Assembly: GCF_014196195.1 (NCBI RefSeq)
Contig: NZ_JACIDF010000002.1
Coordinates: forward strand, 62,001-126,000
Direction of reading: 5' to 3'
Length of the DNA: 64,000 bases
Source: Anoxybacteroides rupiense
GTDB taxonomy: Bacteria > Bacillota > Bacilli > Bacillales > Anoxybacillaceae
Shown here: positions 45,315 through 55,424 of the stretch, in pieces
Layout: each line of letters begins with the position of its first letter
Position numbering within the stretch: position 1 is the first letter of the stretch
Made by a program: the position numbers and the translations under genes
Notes under the pieces: generated by a model
The model's database searches: none
Seen by the model: the letters and a program-made list of their open reading frames with translations, nothing else
What the model was told of the DNA's origin: nothing

Positions 45315-46301
45315 TCACACACCTCGGTACCCGTTCGGTTTTGCATGATGCCACTCCCAAGCAGAGGCCACGATGTCATCGATGTTCGTATACGTTGGCT
45401 TCCAACCAAGCTCCCGCTTCGCTTTTTCCGCAGAAGCGACCAATCTCGCTGGATCGCCGGCACGCCTTGGCGCTACAAGCGCTGGAATGTCGCGACCCGT
45501 CACGCGACGAGCGGCTTCAATCACTTCCTTCACAGAAAATCCGCTTCCATTTCCGAGGTTGAACACGTCGCTTGTGCCACCGTTTCTCAATTTTTCTACT
45601 GCTAATAGGTGAGCATCGACTAAGTCAAGAACATGGATGTAGTCACGGATACATGTTCCATCATGCGTGTCGTAGTCTTCGCCAAAAATTTGTATCTCGC
45701 TTCGCTGTCCTAACGCCACTTTTAATATAAGCGGAATTAAATGCGTTTCTGGATGATGATCCTCTCCTAAATAAGCGCCATATGCCCCAGCCACATTAAA
45801 ATACCGCAGCGAAATATAACGGATACCGTAAGCCTTGTCGGCCCATTTCATCATTTGTTCCATCGCTAGCTTCGTTTCGCCATATGCGCTTTCCGGCACT
45901 GTTGGGTTGGTTTCAGAGATCGGTATTTGCGTCGGTTCCCCATATACGGCAGCCGTCGACGAAAAGACGATGCGTTTGACATCAAACTCATTCATCGTCT
46001 CTAGCAGCACTTGCGTCCCATACACATTGTTATCATAATACTTTAGCGGCTCCTGCATGCTTTCACCCACAAGAGAATGAGCCGCGAAATGGATCACCGT
46101 ATCCATGTCATAGCTGCTAAACACATGCCGCAAGAAACGGCGGTCACGAATGTCTCCATGACAAAAGATCGCTTCTGGATGGACCGCTTCACGATGTCCC
46201 GTTTGCAAATTGTCCACGACTACGACTTTTTCACCTTTTTCAATGAACCGATACACCGCATGGCTCCCAATATAGCCAGCTCCTCCGCAAACAAGAATCA
46301 T
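45315..46301 (-). CDS. galE: UDP-glucose 4-epimerase
   Basis: 328-residue short-chain dehydrogenase-type epimerase. NAD-binding GGAGYIGSH at about 6-14, catalytic S/T and YxxxK (YGETK near 149-153), and substrate-site [12 protein letters not shown]. It interconverts UDP-galactose and UDP-glucose in the Leloir pathway and for cell-wall sugars. It lies 21 bp after galK and adjoins galT. Confidence 0.95.
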   Translation of the reverse strand: MILVCGGAGYIGSHAVYRFIEKGEKVVVVDNLQTGHREAVHPEAIFCHGDIRDRRFLRHVFSSYDMDTVIHFAAHSLVGESMQEPLKYYDNNVYGTQVLLETMNEFDVKRIVFSSTAAVYGEPTQIPISETNPTVPESAYGETKLAMEQMMKWADKAYGIRYISLRYFNVAGAYGAYLGEDHHPETHLIPLILKVALGQRSEIQIFGEDYDTHDGTCIRDYIHVLDLVDAHLLAVEKLRNGGTSDVFNLGNGSGFSVKEVIEAARRVTGRDIPALVAPRRAGDPARLVASAEKAKRELGWKPTYTNIDDIVASAWEWHHAKPNGYRGV

Positions 46302-46322
46302 TATACCATCTCCTTTTCTTCT

Positions 46323-47483
46323 TTATATTTCTCTCGCTCCGCCGCCGATTTTTGCCACATAAAAGCTCGCTTCATAGCCAATTTTTTGCTTATATTCACA
46401 TCCGACCCGTTCAATGAATGAAGCGATATATTTGTCTTTCACAATATTCACTGTACAGCCGCCAAAACCGGCTCCCGTCATGCGAGCGCCAATGGTTCCT
46501 TCGTGCTTCCACGCTGTTTCTACAAGAGTATCAAGTTCTATACATGTCACTTCATAATCGTCACGCAATGAGACATGCGATTGCCGCATCAGTTCGCCAA
46601 AGCGCGCTAGATCGCCTCGTTCTAATGCCTCCGCCGCCTCCATCGTTCGCTCGTTTTCGGTAACGGCATGGCGAACTCGTTTTTGTTCGCTAGGAGAAAG
46701 AAGATGTTCATACCGCTCAAACTGCTCGCTTGTCATCTCTCCAAGGGAATGAACGTCGATCTCCTTCTGCAACTTTGCAAGCGCGGCTTCACACGCCGCT
46801 CGCCGCTCATTATACGCTGAATCGGCCAATCCCCGTTGTTTATTGGTGTTGGCGATCACAATCGAACAATCCTGAAAGCTTAATGGCAAATAGCGATACG
46901 CTAGTGTTTGGCAGTTTAATAGAAGCGCATGGTTAAACTTCGCCATTCCAATAGCGAACGGATCCATGATGCCACAATTCACGCCGATATATTGATTTTC
47001 TACCTGTTGGCTCCATTTGACAAGCTCAAGCATATCGATGTTTCCAGCAAATAGCGTATTGATCAGGACAGCTGTGGCCAGTTCAATCGAAGCGGAAGAG
47101 GATAAACCAGCTCCATTTGGAATATTTCCATAATAAAGAACGTCAAATCCGGTGTCTATTGAGCATGCTAACTGCATGGTAGCGATCATTCCTTTTGGAT
47201 AATTCGCCCATCCATGTTCTCGATGATAAGCTAAATCATCAAGCGAAACAGTCACTACTCCATGTTCGAAAAAATTTTTCGAAAACAGGCGAATCCATGA
47301 ACTGCCGTTTTTTCGGGCAAGCGCATATGTCCCGATATGTAGCGCACACGGCAGGACATGTCCGCCGTTATAATCCGTATGCTCACCGATCAAATTGACG
47401 CGTCCCGGAGCGAAAAACACGCGAATGTCTCCTTTGCCTTTACCAAATAAAGAAACAAAATCATCCATTAACTCTTTCATCAT
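46323..47483 (-). CDS. galK: Galactokinase
   Basis: 386-residue GHMP-family kinase: galactose + ATP to galactose-1-P. The galactokinase signature GRVNLIGEHTDYNGG lies at about 27-41, the phosphate-binding PNGAGLSSSAS near 121-131 and the third GHMP motif MTGAGFGGC near 341-349. First gene of the gal operon; ATG 47483 follows CAGGAGGCATG at seven bases. Length is normal. Confidence 0.95.
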   Translation of the reverse strand: MMKELMDDFVSLFGKGKGDIRVFFAPGRVNLIGEHTDYNGGHVLPCALHIGTYALARKNGSSWIRLFSKNFFEHGVVTVSLDDLAYHREHGWANYPKGMIATMQLACSIDTGFDVLYYGNIPNGAGLSSSASIELATAVLINTLFAGNIDMLELVKWSQQVENQYIGVNCGIMDPFAIGMAKFNHALLLNCQTLAYRYLPLSFQDCSIVIANTNKQRGLADSAYNERRAACEAALAKLQKEIDVHSLGEMTSEQFERYEHLLSPSEQKRVRHAVTENERTMEAAEALERGDLARFGELMRQSHVSLRDDYEVTCIELDTLVETAWKHEGTIGARMTGAGFGGCTVNIVKDKYIASFIERVGCEYKQKIGYEASFYVAKIGGGAREI

Positions 47484-47628
47484 TTACATGCCTCCTGCCG
47501 GTTAGCTTTATTCCCATCTTTATTGCTAGAACGAATCGAATCTTTAGCCCCACAGTTGAGCGAAATCGGATCATCATCTGCTCGCTTTAGAACAAATGTT
47601 GATGTATCTATCTATCAAATAGAACCTT

Positions 47629-47679
47629 CAGTAAAATATATATTAATGTTTACTAAAAATTTTACTATCGTTTTTACTT
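47629..47679. promoter_or_regulatory. Triple TTTACT repeat upstream of galK
   Basis: TTTACT occurs at 47649, 47661 and 47673, exactly 12 bp apart, with an inverted AGTAAA at 47630-47635. It lies between divergent galK and ecsC genes and could be a regulator-binding array, for example for the gal repressor. Confidence 0.4.
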
Positions 47680-47777
47680 AATCACAATGATAAATTTTGC
47701 GCTTTGAAACATTTTTTCGCTTTGAACGTATAACAAATCATAAACATATCCACCTTATGAATAAAGGGGGCTCATTC

Positions 47778-48560
47778 ATGGAAAATAAATTTGATCTTGA
47801 AAGAGAACTACATAAAATCGAACAATGGGAAAAAGACCAAAAAGATTTATGGTTTTGGGAAAAGCTAGGCCGTCTGCCATTTAAGCTGTTGGACAAGGTC
47901 ACGCCAGCCATCATCCATAAAAAGCTGGGCCAGCTCTTAGATGAGCTTGGAAGCTATATCCAAACAGGCGGGCAATACCTTGTGCAAAATGAAAAAGTTC
48001 TTGAAAGATTTCCCGCGTCATCGATTGAGGAAGTATCTCATCTGCCGCTTGAAAAAATGGATCGCATTTGCGATGAGTTCATTGAATCACGAATCGCTTT
48101 TGCACAATATCAAGGAGCAACAACCGGGATCGGTGGCGTTTTTACACTGGCTATTGATATCCCTGTCCTTCTTGGGCTCGCTTTAAAAACCTTACAGGAA
48201 ATCGCGCTCACGTATGGATATGATCCAAAAGAAAAAAAGGAACGCATTTTCATTGTCAAGTGCCTGCAATTCACTTCGGCCGATATCGTTGGCAAAAAAG
48301 CGATTATTGACCAGCTGTCCTCATTTTCCAACGACCATCAGCAAGTCTTTTCACAGCTGCAAGGATGGCGCGAGGTATTAATGACCTTCCGTGATCAATA
48401 TGGATGGAAAAAACTATTTCAGATCGTTCCGATCGTTGGAATTATTTTTGGATCCATGTTTAACAAAATGTTTATCGAAGATATTGCAGAAACAGGAAAA
48501 ATGCTGTATCGAAAACGAAGAATTTTGGAAAAGATTCATCAAATAGAATCCGCTGTCTAA
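47778..48560 (+). CDS. EcsC-family protein
   Basis: 260-residue protein of the EcsC family. The central GATTGIGGVFTLAIDIPVLLGLALKTLQEIALTYGYD region is hydrophobic, and the rest charged and helical; a C-terminal membrane helix (LFQIVPIVGIIFGSMFNKM) is likely. EcsC is the uncharacterised third gene of the B. subtilis ecs transporter locus; here it stands alone, with no ecsAB. ATG 47778 follows AAAGGGGG. Confidence 0.83.
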   Translation: MENKFDLERELHKIEQWEKDQKDLWFWEKLGRLPFKLLDKVTPAIIHKKLGQLLDELGSYIQTGGQYLVQNEKVLERFPASSIEEVSHLPLEKMDRICDEFIESRIAFAQYQGATTGIGGVFTLAIDIPVLLGLALKTLQEIALTYGYDPKEKKERIFIVKCLQFTSADIVGKKAIIDQLSSFSNDHQQVFSQLQGWREVLMTFRDQYGWKKLFQIVPIVGIIFGSMFNKMFIEDIAETGKMLYRKRRILEKIHQIESAV

Positions 48561-48585
48561 CCTGACTAGACAGTGGATTCTATTT
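48541..48585. terminator. Bidirectional terminator between ecsC and alpha-galactosidase
   Basis: A 19-bp stem AAATAGAATCCGCTGTCTA with its complement (one G-T pair) and a 7-base loop; overlaps the ends of both convergent genes. Confidence 0.9.
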
Positions 48586-50770
48586 GATTTGCTTTTAACA
48601 GCCATATGACACTTACAAAATCTCCCGATCGTTCCGGCACATTCAGTCCAGCATACATTAACTCATCCCCTCCGTATGTTTCGCCGCTATCCATGATACG
48701 GTAATTTTTATGTGGATCAAGCCCTTTCAGGCGAATAAAAGCGAGCGGCGGATTGGCTTCTGCTAGCACCCTGAAGTAAGCAACGAACGCTTCCGTTTGA
48801 TCTTCAGATACGAACATCCAAGCAGTTTCATTTCCCGAAAATGGGCTCAATATGCGGTAAAAGGTGCCGAACTGGACAAGACGGCGAATTTGTTTGTAAA
48901 AAGCGACTTGTTCCTTTATCTTTGCCCGCTCTTTGCCGCTCAATTTTGTGACATCGAGCTCATAGCCAAAATTTCCTGACATCGCTACATGGCCGCGCAT
49001 ATCCAAAGAGGTGATTCGATGGACTTGGCGATTCGGAACGGCCGATACGTGCGCTCCCATCGATATAACCGGATACACAAAGCTCGTTCCGTATTGAATG
49101 GCTAAGCGGGAAACCGCATCTGTATTGTCACTGGTCCATGCTTGCGGCATGTAATAAAGCATCCCCGGATCAAAGCGCCCCCCTCCTCCTGAACAGCTTT
49201 CAAACAAAATCTGTGGAAATCGCGATATGATTTCTTCCATTACTCGATATAGACCGAGCATATATCGGTGCGCTGTTTCCCGCTGTCGCTCCGGAGGCAA
49301 GGAAGGAGAGCCAATTTCTGTCATATGTCGGTTCATATCCCACTTTACATACGAAATAGGAGCGTTGGCAAGCACATTTGTGATCGCTTCAATCATATAA
49401 TCACATACTTCCTTGCGGACATAATCGAGAACAAGCTGATTTCTTCCTTCCGAACGAGGCCGATTCGGAACATGCAGACACCAGTCAGGATGCTTCCGAT
49501 ACAGGTCGCTATCAGCGGAAACCATTTCCGGTTCTATCCATATTCCAAATCTCAGCCCCATTCCATGGATTTGCTTCGCCAGTCCCTCTAATCCATTTGG
49601 AAGCTTGCGTTTATCAACGATCCAATCCCCTAATGAGCTTTTATCATTATCGCGATGTCCAAACCAGCCATCATCGAGCACAAACAACTCAATGCCAAGC
49701 TCCGCAGCCGTTTTTGCAATGTGGATGATCCTTTCTTCATTAAAATCAAAGTGCGTAGCTTCCCAGCTATTGATCAAAATCGGACGTTCGCGGTCTCGGA
49801 ACGCCCCGCGAGCAAGCCGGGCACGATATAATTCGTGGAACGTTTGCGACATCCCGTTCAGTCCTTGATCAGAGTAGACCATGACGACTTCCGGCGTTTG
49901 AAACGATTCGCCCGGCTCCAATAGCCAGGCAAAATCGAACGGATTGATGCCCATCACGACACGGGCGGTACGAAACTGGTCAACCTCTATTTGGGCAAGA
50001 AAATTTCCGCTATATACAAAGCTCAGTCCATACACTTCTCCCCGATCTTCAGTCGCAGCTTCCCGCAATAAAGCGATAAACGGATGATGCTGATGGCTGC
50101 TTGCTCCTCGACGGCTCTCAACCGATTGGATCCCCTCCCTCAGTTTGCTTCGAACCACTGACCGTTCCCTCGCCCAAGCTCCCGACAAATGGATCCACTC
50201 ATAATCCGCGTCGTGAAAGTCGACATTCATGCTTAATGCCCGTAATAGTTTAATCCGCTCTGTCCCTTGATTTTCCAAACGAACCGAACGAGTGATAGCG
50301 CCGAATTCCTCGTATGCGGTGTATAATAAAATCGCTCGCAATCCCGTTTGCCGATCCTCCAAGACGATTTCAAGCGTCTCTGCTTCCTCCTCGCTCTCTA
50401 CATATGTTGCTGGTAATCCTTTGATCGTTGGTTTTCCTTTATAAATTCGATGCATGTGATAGCGCAAATCAGAAATCGTCGATCCGTTTTCAAGCTGCAC
50501 TTGATAGGCTGGAGTGCGGAAATCGGTATTGCCGTATGCTGGATATTCTTGCGGCAGCGTGTCTAAAGAAAACGACCGATCGTTCGGCAAAGGATTAGGA
50601 GAAAAGGCGCGTCCCCGAAACCGCAGCTTTCTTGAGAGAGAAGCTTTGCGAATCCGCTTTCCCCAATATAAATGAGCTAGGTAGCCTGATTTAACAATTT
50701 GCATGACATAGCTTGCCTTGCTTGTTTGCAAATGAAACTGGCTTGTCGCAGGATCAAATGAAATGGCCAT
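48566..50770 (-). CDS. Alpha-galactosidase, GH36
   Basis: 734-residue GH36 enzyme that releases galactose from melibiose and raffinose-type sugars. The N-terminal beta domain precedes the catalytic barrel with LFVLDDGWFGHR, the nucleophile region YVKWDMNR, CSGGGGRFD, and the acid/base in SDNTDAVSR. This is close to the AgaN/AgaB enzymes of Geobacillus stearothermophilus. ATG 50770 has GGAGGAAAGCGG just upstream. No signal peptide, so it is intracellular and needs an uptake system outside this window. It sits beside the gal operon, which would use its product. Confidence 0.92.
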   Translation of the reverse strand: MAISFDPATSQFHLQTSKASYVMQIVKSGYLAHLYWGKRIRKASLSRKLRFRGRAFSPNPLPNDRSFSLDTLPQEYPAYGNTDFRTPAYQVQLENGSTISDLRYHMHRIYKGKPTIKGLPATYVESEEEAETLEIVLEDRQTGLRAILLYTAYEEFGAITRSVRLENQGTERIKLLRALSMNVDFHDADYEWIHLSGAWARERSVVRSKLREGIQSVESRRGASSHQHHPFIALLREAATEDRGEVYGLSFVYSGNFLAQIEVDQFRTARVVMGINPFDFAWLLEPGESFQTPEVVMVYSDQGLNGMSQTFHELYRARLARGAFRDRERPILINSWEATHFDFNEERIIHIAKTAAELGIELFVLDDGWFGHRDNDKSSLGDWIVDKRKLPNGLEGLAKQIHGMGLRFGIWIEPEMVSADSDLYRKHPDWCLHVPNRPRSEGRNQLVLDYVRKEVCDYMIEAITNVLANAPISYVKWDMNRHMTEIGSPSLPPERQRETAHRYMLGLYRVMEEIISRFPQILFESCSGGGGRFDPGMLYYMPQAWTSDNTDAVSRLAIQYGTSFVYPVISMGAHVSAVPNRQVHRITSLDMRGHVAMSGNFGYELDVTKLSGKERAKIKEQVAFYKQIRRLVQFGTFYRILSPFSGNETAWMFVSEDQTEAFVAYFRVLAEANPPLAFIRLKGLDPHKNYRIMDSGETYGGDELMYAGLNVPERSGDFVSVIWLLKANQIESTV

Positions 50771-51024
50771 CCGCTTTCCTCCTCCGTATGATATATTCGA
50801 AAAAATGTGCAAACCAAAATGAACGCACCCGTTGTGCTATAGGGATGGTACGCAATGCTATACATTATAAATAAACCGGATGCGTCAACATCTGTCCCCT
50901 TGTGAGCAGGAGATCTTTCGTTGATTACTCATTACATCATATTTCGCTCCTCTCTTCTTTTTCACATCTTTATCGCGTTGGATACTCGAACACAGGCGCT
51001 ACATCCCCTTTCCTTGTGTAAAAA
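50771..51024. other. Upstream region of the alpha-galactosidase gene
   Basis: Holds the promoter of the alpha-galactosidase gene; I see no TTTACT array like that upstream of galK and no further gene. Confidence 0.4.
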
Positions 51025-51083
51025 ACAAAAGAGACCACACCAAACACGACAAGCGTTCTGCTTATCATGCATGCGCGGTCTCT
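51025..51083 (-). terminator. Terminator of glpP
   Basis: GAGACC (51031-51036) pairs with GGTCTC (51077-51082) with an imperfect extension; the minus strand has TTTTGTTTTTTAC after the stem. Confidence 0.65.
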
Positions 51084-51134
51084 CCTAATCTCCTGGCGCC
51101 TTATTCACATTATTTTTAAACAAACCCGATCTGC

Positions 51135-51713
51135 CTATTGAATTTCGTTATATTTTCTATAATATTCCAACAGTTCTTGATTGGAAGTTGTAATCGCTGA
51201 TGCCCCTGCATTCAATGCACGTTCGACATCCTCTATCGTGCGTACCAGCCCCCCGGCAAAAATCGGAATGCCTGTCCGCTCTTTCACCTCGCGAATGACA
51301 TGAGGCATGGCCCCAGGCATCACCTCGATAAAATCCGGCTTCGTTTTTTCAATGAGCTGATAGCTTTTTTCCAAAGCGTGAGAATCAAGCAGAAAAATGC
51401 GTTGGATAGCCAGCACCTTTTTTTGTCTTGCCTTCATAATCACGCTTCCCCTTGTTGAAATCAATCCGTACGGCTTAAATTCTTGGCACAAATATTCAGC
51501 CGCATACTCGTCATGGCTTAGCCCTTGAATTAAATCAGCATGAATGATTAAGCTTTTTTTATGCTGGCACGCATAACGAAACACGCTTTTCAACTGCGAA
51601 ATATGCAATTCCAGCAACACCCCATACCGATATGGGCTGCTTAAAAAGCGATCAAAATCTTTCATTGTTTTCATGGCAGGAATGATCTTTTGCTGTTCGA
51701 TATTCAAAATCAT
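51135..51713 (-). CDS. glpP: GlpP-family glycerol-3-phosphate-responsive antiterminator
   Basis: 192-residue protein with the GlpP fold: HADLIQGLSHDEYAAEYL, YGLISTRGSVIMKARQK and EVMPGAMPHVI...GGLVRTIEDVERALNAGASAITTS. In Bacillus, GlpP bound to glycerol-3-phosphate prevents termination in the leaders of glp mRNAs. No glp structural genes are in the window, so it acts in trans. Start at ATG 51713, or TTG two codons later, which is better spaced from GAGAGGG. Confidence 0.85.
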   Translation of the reverse strand: MILNIEQQKIIPAMKTMKDFDRFLSSPYRYGVLLELHISQLKSVFRYACQHKKSLIIHADLIQGLSHDEYAAEYLCQEFKPYGLISTRGSVIMKARQKKVLAIQRIFLLDSHALEKSYQLIEKTKPDFIEVMPGAMPHVIREVKERTGIPIFAGGLVRTIEDVERALNAGASAITTSNQELLEYYRKYNEIQ

Positions 51714-51731
51714 CCCTCTCTTCTGCTCTCT

Positions 51732-51899
51732 TTATGATTCATGGCTTTTTGCCGGCTCCATGATCGTTAGGCAGGATAGCGAAAGCATCGTTCTTGGTTT
51801 GCAGGCACTTATTTTAATGCCTCGCTTTTGAAACTTTTCAATCACATGTTGAATGGCTTTCTTTTGGTGATTGATTCCTCCATGCAAGTGGTCTTCCAT
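51732..51899 (-). CDS. Small hypothetical protein
   Basis: 55-residue protein (MEDHLHGGINHQKKAIQHV...) starting at ATG 51899 after AAAGGTGAGAAG. It lies between the histidine kinase and glpP on the same strand and may be part of either unit. No recognised family. Confidence 0.45.
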   Translation of the reverse strand: MEDHLHGGINHQKKAIQHVIEKFQKRGIKISACKPRTMLSLSCLTIMEPAKSHES

Positions 51900-51934
51900 T
51901 CTCTTCTCACCTTTCTTCCTCGCTCTGTCATTTT

Positions 51935-53335
51935 TCATAAAACAGCTTTAGGAATAAACAGTTCCACTGTTGTTCCTGCGCCCACCTCGCTTTGAATCGA
52001 AATCTGTCCGCTATATTTATCCACAATTTCCTTTGCGATCGCGAGACCAAGCCCTGCTCCGCCTTTCTCGCGGCTTCTTACCTTATCGACACGATAGAAA
52101 CGCAAAAACACCTTTTCTAATTCGTCACGGGGAATTCCAATTCCTTTATCTACAACCGAAATTGATACATATTTTCCTTCTTCTTTTAAACAAACCATAA
52201 TTTTCTTATTTTGTTGTGAATATTTTACGGCGTTATCCATTAAAATGAGCAACAGTTGTTCTAAATGATGCTTGGCCATTCGAACATGAACCGTTTCCTC
52301 AAGCTCGTTATCAATGATAAAATGAAAACTTGGATGAAGAACACGAAAGTTTTTCACAACTTGCTCCGCCGCCTCGCTCGGCGAAATCGGCTGAAGATCA
52401 AGAGGAACAGCAATCGCTTCCGCCTTTGATAAATCTAATAGCTCAAGCACAAGCTTTTTCAAACGCACGACTTCTTGGGATGCTGCTTGCAGCGATTCCT
52501 CTAAAATGTCGCGATTATTTTTCCCCCAGCGATTTAATAAGGAAAGATGTCCTTCCAAAATGGCGATAGGGGTGCGCAATTCATGGGAAGCATCTTCAAC
52601 AAATTGCTTTTGCTGTTCAAACGAATCCTGAATCTCATCCATCATTTTATTAAACATGATCATTAATTGGGTCATCTCGTCGTTTGAAGCAGGGACATCC
52701 ATCCGCTGCTCAAATCCCTTATTTTTGATGTCCATCATCGTTTTCGTTACCGATTGCAGACGTCCGACAAAATGCTGGGCAATGAACATTCCAATCAATG
52801 CGCTCATGACCATGGCAATAATACCGATGCATGTCATCATGATGAACAGCATATTCGTCATATGCTGGACTTTGACCAGATGACGAATAATTTCAATGGT
52901 CCCGCTCGCCGTTCCGAAATGAAACGGCTTGCGCAGCACAATGGAGCGTTCATCATTTACCAAATGATATTCAATCTCTAATCGTTTCGGTTGCGCTGCA
53001 GGAAGCAACGAAACAGATGCATGATTAGAAACGGACACCATCACATTTCCTTTGTCATCAAGAATGCGAATCACCTGATATTTTTCGTTCAACTTTTCAA
53101 GCAACGGCTGACCTTCACGAATGCTCTCTCGAGATATATTACGTTTTTCCTCGTAATAAGTTTCAATTTCTTCAATTGTTTTTTTCATTGTTTTTTCTTC
53201 TTCATTCAGGAGCCACTGCTTCACAACTTCATATTGCAGGCATGTAAATAAAAAGTACATAACAAAAATCACGGACCCTGAAAGAAAAGTGAGCTTCCAT
53301 TTTAATGAGACGTTTCCAAGACGAAAAGGTTTCAT
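51935..53335 (-). CDS. Sensor histidine kinase
   Basis: 466-residue HAMP-type kinase. TM1 at about 14-34, an extracytoplasmic sensor to about 160, TM2 161-185, HAMP, then H-box DASHELRTP with H251, N box (DNAVKYS), G1 GIGIP and G2 GGAGLGLAI. It resembles YkoH/ArlS. It overlaps the response regulator gene by four bases. Signal unknown. Confidence 0.9.
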   Translation of the reverse strand: MKPFRLGNVSLKWKLTFLSGSVIFVMYFLFTCLQYEVVKQWLLNEEEKTMKKTIEEIETYYEEKRNISRESIREGQPLLEKLNEKYQVIRILDDKGNVMVSVSNHASVSLLPAAQPKRLEIEYHLVNDERSIVLRKPFHFGTASGTIEIIRHLVKVQHMTNMLFIMMTCIGIIAMVMSALIGMFIAQHFVGRLQSVTKTMMDIKNKGFEQRMDVPASNDEMTQLMIMFNKMMDEIQDSFEQQKQFVEDASHELRTPIAILEGHLSLLNRWGKNNRDILEESLQAASQEVVRLKKLVLELLDLSKAEAIAVPLDLQPISPSEAAEQVVKNFRVLHPSFHFIIDNELEETVHVRMAKHHLEQLLLILMDNAVKYSQQNKKIMVCLKEEGKYVSISVVDKGIGIPRDELEKVFLRFYRVDKVRSREKGGAGLGLAIAKEIVDKYSGQISIQSEVGAGTTVELFIPKAVL

Positions 53336-54006
53336 GACCGCATCACATATCCAGAACCTCGTACTGTTTGAATATAGCGCTCCTTATCTTTTTCATCCAG
53401 TTTATGACGCAAATAACGAACATACACATCGACCACGTTCGTTTCGACCTCCGTATCAAATCCCCACACTTTGTCAAGAAGCATATCCCGTGTCAAGACA
53501 ATATCAATATTTTGTAAAAAGGTAACAAGTAAATCATATTCCCTTTTTGTCAAGTCGATGATTTGCCCTTCTTTTTTCACGATGCGCGCTTTGACATCAA
53601 CAAGCAGATCCTTAAATGCTAAGCACTCCTGCTCAGAAGCAGGCTGAATGCGGCGGAACAGCGCCCGAATACGGGCAAGCAATTCCTCGATCGCAAATGG
53701 CTTGACAATATAATCATCAGCACCGTTATCTAACCCCATCACGCGATCGAATACACTGTCTCTTGCGGTAATCATAATCACTGGGGTTTGCTTAACCGCT
53801 CTTAAACGCCGGCATACTTCCATCCCATTGAGGCTCGGCAGCATCAAATCGAGCAAAATAAGCCCCCACTCTTCCGATAAAGCAAGATCAAGGCCTTTCC
53901 TTCCATCATTACATACACATACTTCATATCCTTCATGGAGCAGGTCTAGTTCAATAAAACGAGCCAGGTTGGTTTCATCTTCAATAATTAAAATCCGCTT
54001 GTTCAT
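53332..54006 (-). CDS. OmpR-family response regulator
   Basis: 224-residue regulator. The receiver domain has the acidic pocket near residues 10-11, phospho-acceptor D53 (LLDLMLP), T in MITA and K in VKPF; the C-terminal winged helix is of OmpR type (LTKREYDLLVTFL, DVYVRYLRHKLD). Cognate to the kinase encoded next to it; resembles YkoG/ArlR. Confidence 0.93.
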   Translation of the reverse strand: MNKRILIIEDETNLARFIELDLLHEGYEVCVCNDGRKGLDLALSEEWGLILLDLMLPSLNGMEVCRRLRAVKQTPVIMITARDSVFDRVMGLDNGADDYIVKPFAIEELLARIRALFRRIQPASEQECLAFKDLLVDVKARIVKKEGQIIDLTKREYDLLVTFLQNIDIVLTRDMLLDKVWGFDTEVETNVVDVYVRYLRHKLDEKDKERYIQTVRGSGYVMRS

Positions 54007-54571
54007 TTTTTGCTCCCTCCTACTATCAACGCATTCTATTTGATCAAGGCCTCAGTCAAGAGCCTAGAAGCGGCGGTGGCTGGATCTTTGCTAAGCCTAA
54101 CTAAAAATCTACAACTTGTCTCCGGCCGCCGCATGGATTTTCCAGCGGTGATTCACTCCATTAAAAAATGGCATTGATATCCGTGATGCTAGCTGAGCAT
54201 CGCATGCAACGATTATAGATGATTGAACTTGCTCCCTCCATATTTCTCCGCTATGTGAGCAGGCGATGAGCCGCTTTCAATGGCCGCCCGAACATGAATG
54301 TTGACAGATGCCGTTCATTCGCCATCACGATGACAGCCCAAAGACAGCCAGTGAGTCGATTGGACTTGACACCACGAGTTACTTCATATATATCATATCA
54401 AAAAGAAATGCCAACCGCTTCAAACGGTCAGCAACGATGATGTAGCTGAGCTTAGTTTTGCACAACCTGCGGATCTTTATATAAAGCTTTTTACATTCGT
54501 GTAACGAAGGCACCTCTCCCTTATCCAAAACCGGCCGTTCAATTTTCCAGTGATATTCTGTCGTCTTTTTA
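54007..54571. other. Intergenic region, no supported gene
   Basis: Frames present here (for example an 80-residue basic one at 54379-54621, minus) start at TTG without a ribosome site and overlap the better supported small gene at 54572-54682. Confidence 0.4.
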
Positions 54572-54682
54572 TCAAGAGTGGTGATCAAATAAATCCATAA
54601 ACGCTTGAACGATTTCAACAAGCTGATACATAAGCAACGATAAAGCCGTTCCTGAGAAAAAAAGCGTAATCAGCATTCTCAC
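54572..54682 (-). CDS. Small membrane protein
   Basis: 36 residues from GTG 54682, seven bases after a GGAGG: a short basic start, one hydrophobic helix (MLITLFFSGTALSLLMYQLVE) and an acidic tail. Typical of single-pass small membrane proteins; function unknown. A longer frame to 54802 lacks a ribosome site. Confidence 0.45.
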   Translation of the reverse strand: MRMLITLFFSGTALSLLMYQLVEIVQAFMDLFDHHS

Positions 54683-54928
54683 ATGCTCTCCTCCTTCGTG
54701 ATGCCGGGTTCGTTGTGTTAAAAGGATGAGCATTCGATTCATGTGTGGATTCATTTCAAGAAATGCTGCTCTTATTCCGGCTTTATTAGCATTTTTCATC
54801 ATCCATTTCCATCATAAAGGATCAATCTTAAAAACAAATGAAATTTCATTAAAAAAATGGGGAGTGACCTTTTTGGCGAAACGAGAATACATTTAAAGAA
54901 GAGAATTTTAACGCGAAAGGAGAGCTAC

Positions 54929-55399
54929 ATGATGAACGAGCATTTTCAACCACCTATGCGAAAAAAACGAGACGACGAACCGTTCCAACGCCTCCGTGAA
55001 ATGGTGGATCAATTTTTTGATGAAAAGCCGATCAGAAAAATGTTTGAAACACTAGATGAATACTTCCATGAAACCTTCTCCCGCTCTTATATTCCAATCG
55101 ACATCCATGAAACAGCTGCGGAATATGTGATTACCGCCTATCTCCCAAATGTCAACCGCCAGCAAATTCAATTAGAATTCCATGAAAAGGTATTGCAGCT
55201 TACCGTCTATAGTGATGAAACACTGGAGACAACAGACGAACAAAAGCAGATTTACAAAAAACGACGCATGCACCACCGTACTACCCGTTCTATCCCGCTT
55301 CCTTATCCTGTGACCGAAAAAGAGATTCAAGCCTCCTTTGAAAACGGAGAGTTGGTCATTCGCCTGCCACAAAAGAAAAAATATATTGATATCAACTAA
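54929..55399 (+). CDS. Small heat-shock protein Hsp20, second copy
   Basis: 156-residue Hsp20-family chaperone: YIPIDIHETAAEYVITAYLP begins the alpha-crystallin domain, and SFENGELVIRLPQ its last strands. It differs from the copy at 42251 and lacks a clear C-terminal IxI except IDIN at the end. Starts at ATG 54929 or 54932 after AAAGGAG. Confidence 0.87.
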   Translation: MMNEHFQPPMRKKRDDEPFQRLREMVDQFFDEKPIRKMFETLDEYFHETFSRSYIPIDIHETAAEYVITAYLPNVNRQQIQLEFHEKVLQLTVYSDETLETTDEQKQIYKKRRMHHRTTRSIPLPYPVTEKEIQASFENGELVIRLPQKKKYIDIN

Positions 55400-55424
55400 A
55401 AAGTGCAGAAAAAGCACCTTTTTA
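55398..55424 (+). terminator. Terminator of the second hsp20
   Basis: AAAAAGTGC pairs with GCACCTTTTT (short stem) followed by the T-run. Confidence 0.6.

Noticed and set aside
54379-54621. 80-residue basic open frame, minus strand
   Set aside because: Starts at TTG with no ribosome site and overlaps the better supported 36-residue frame; cannot be excluded but not supported.
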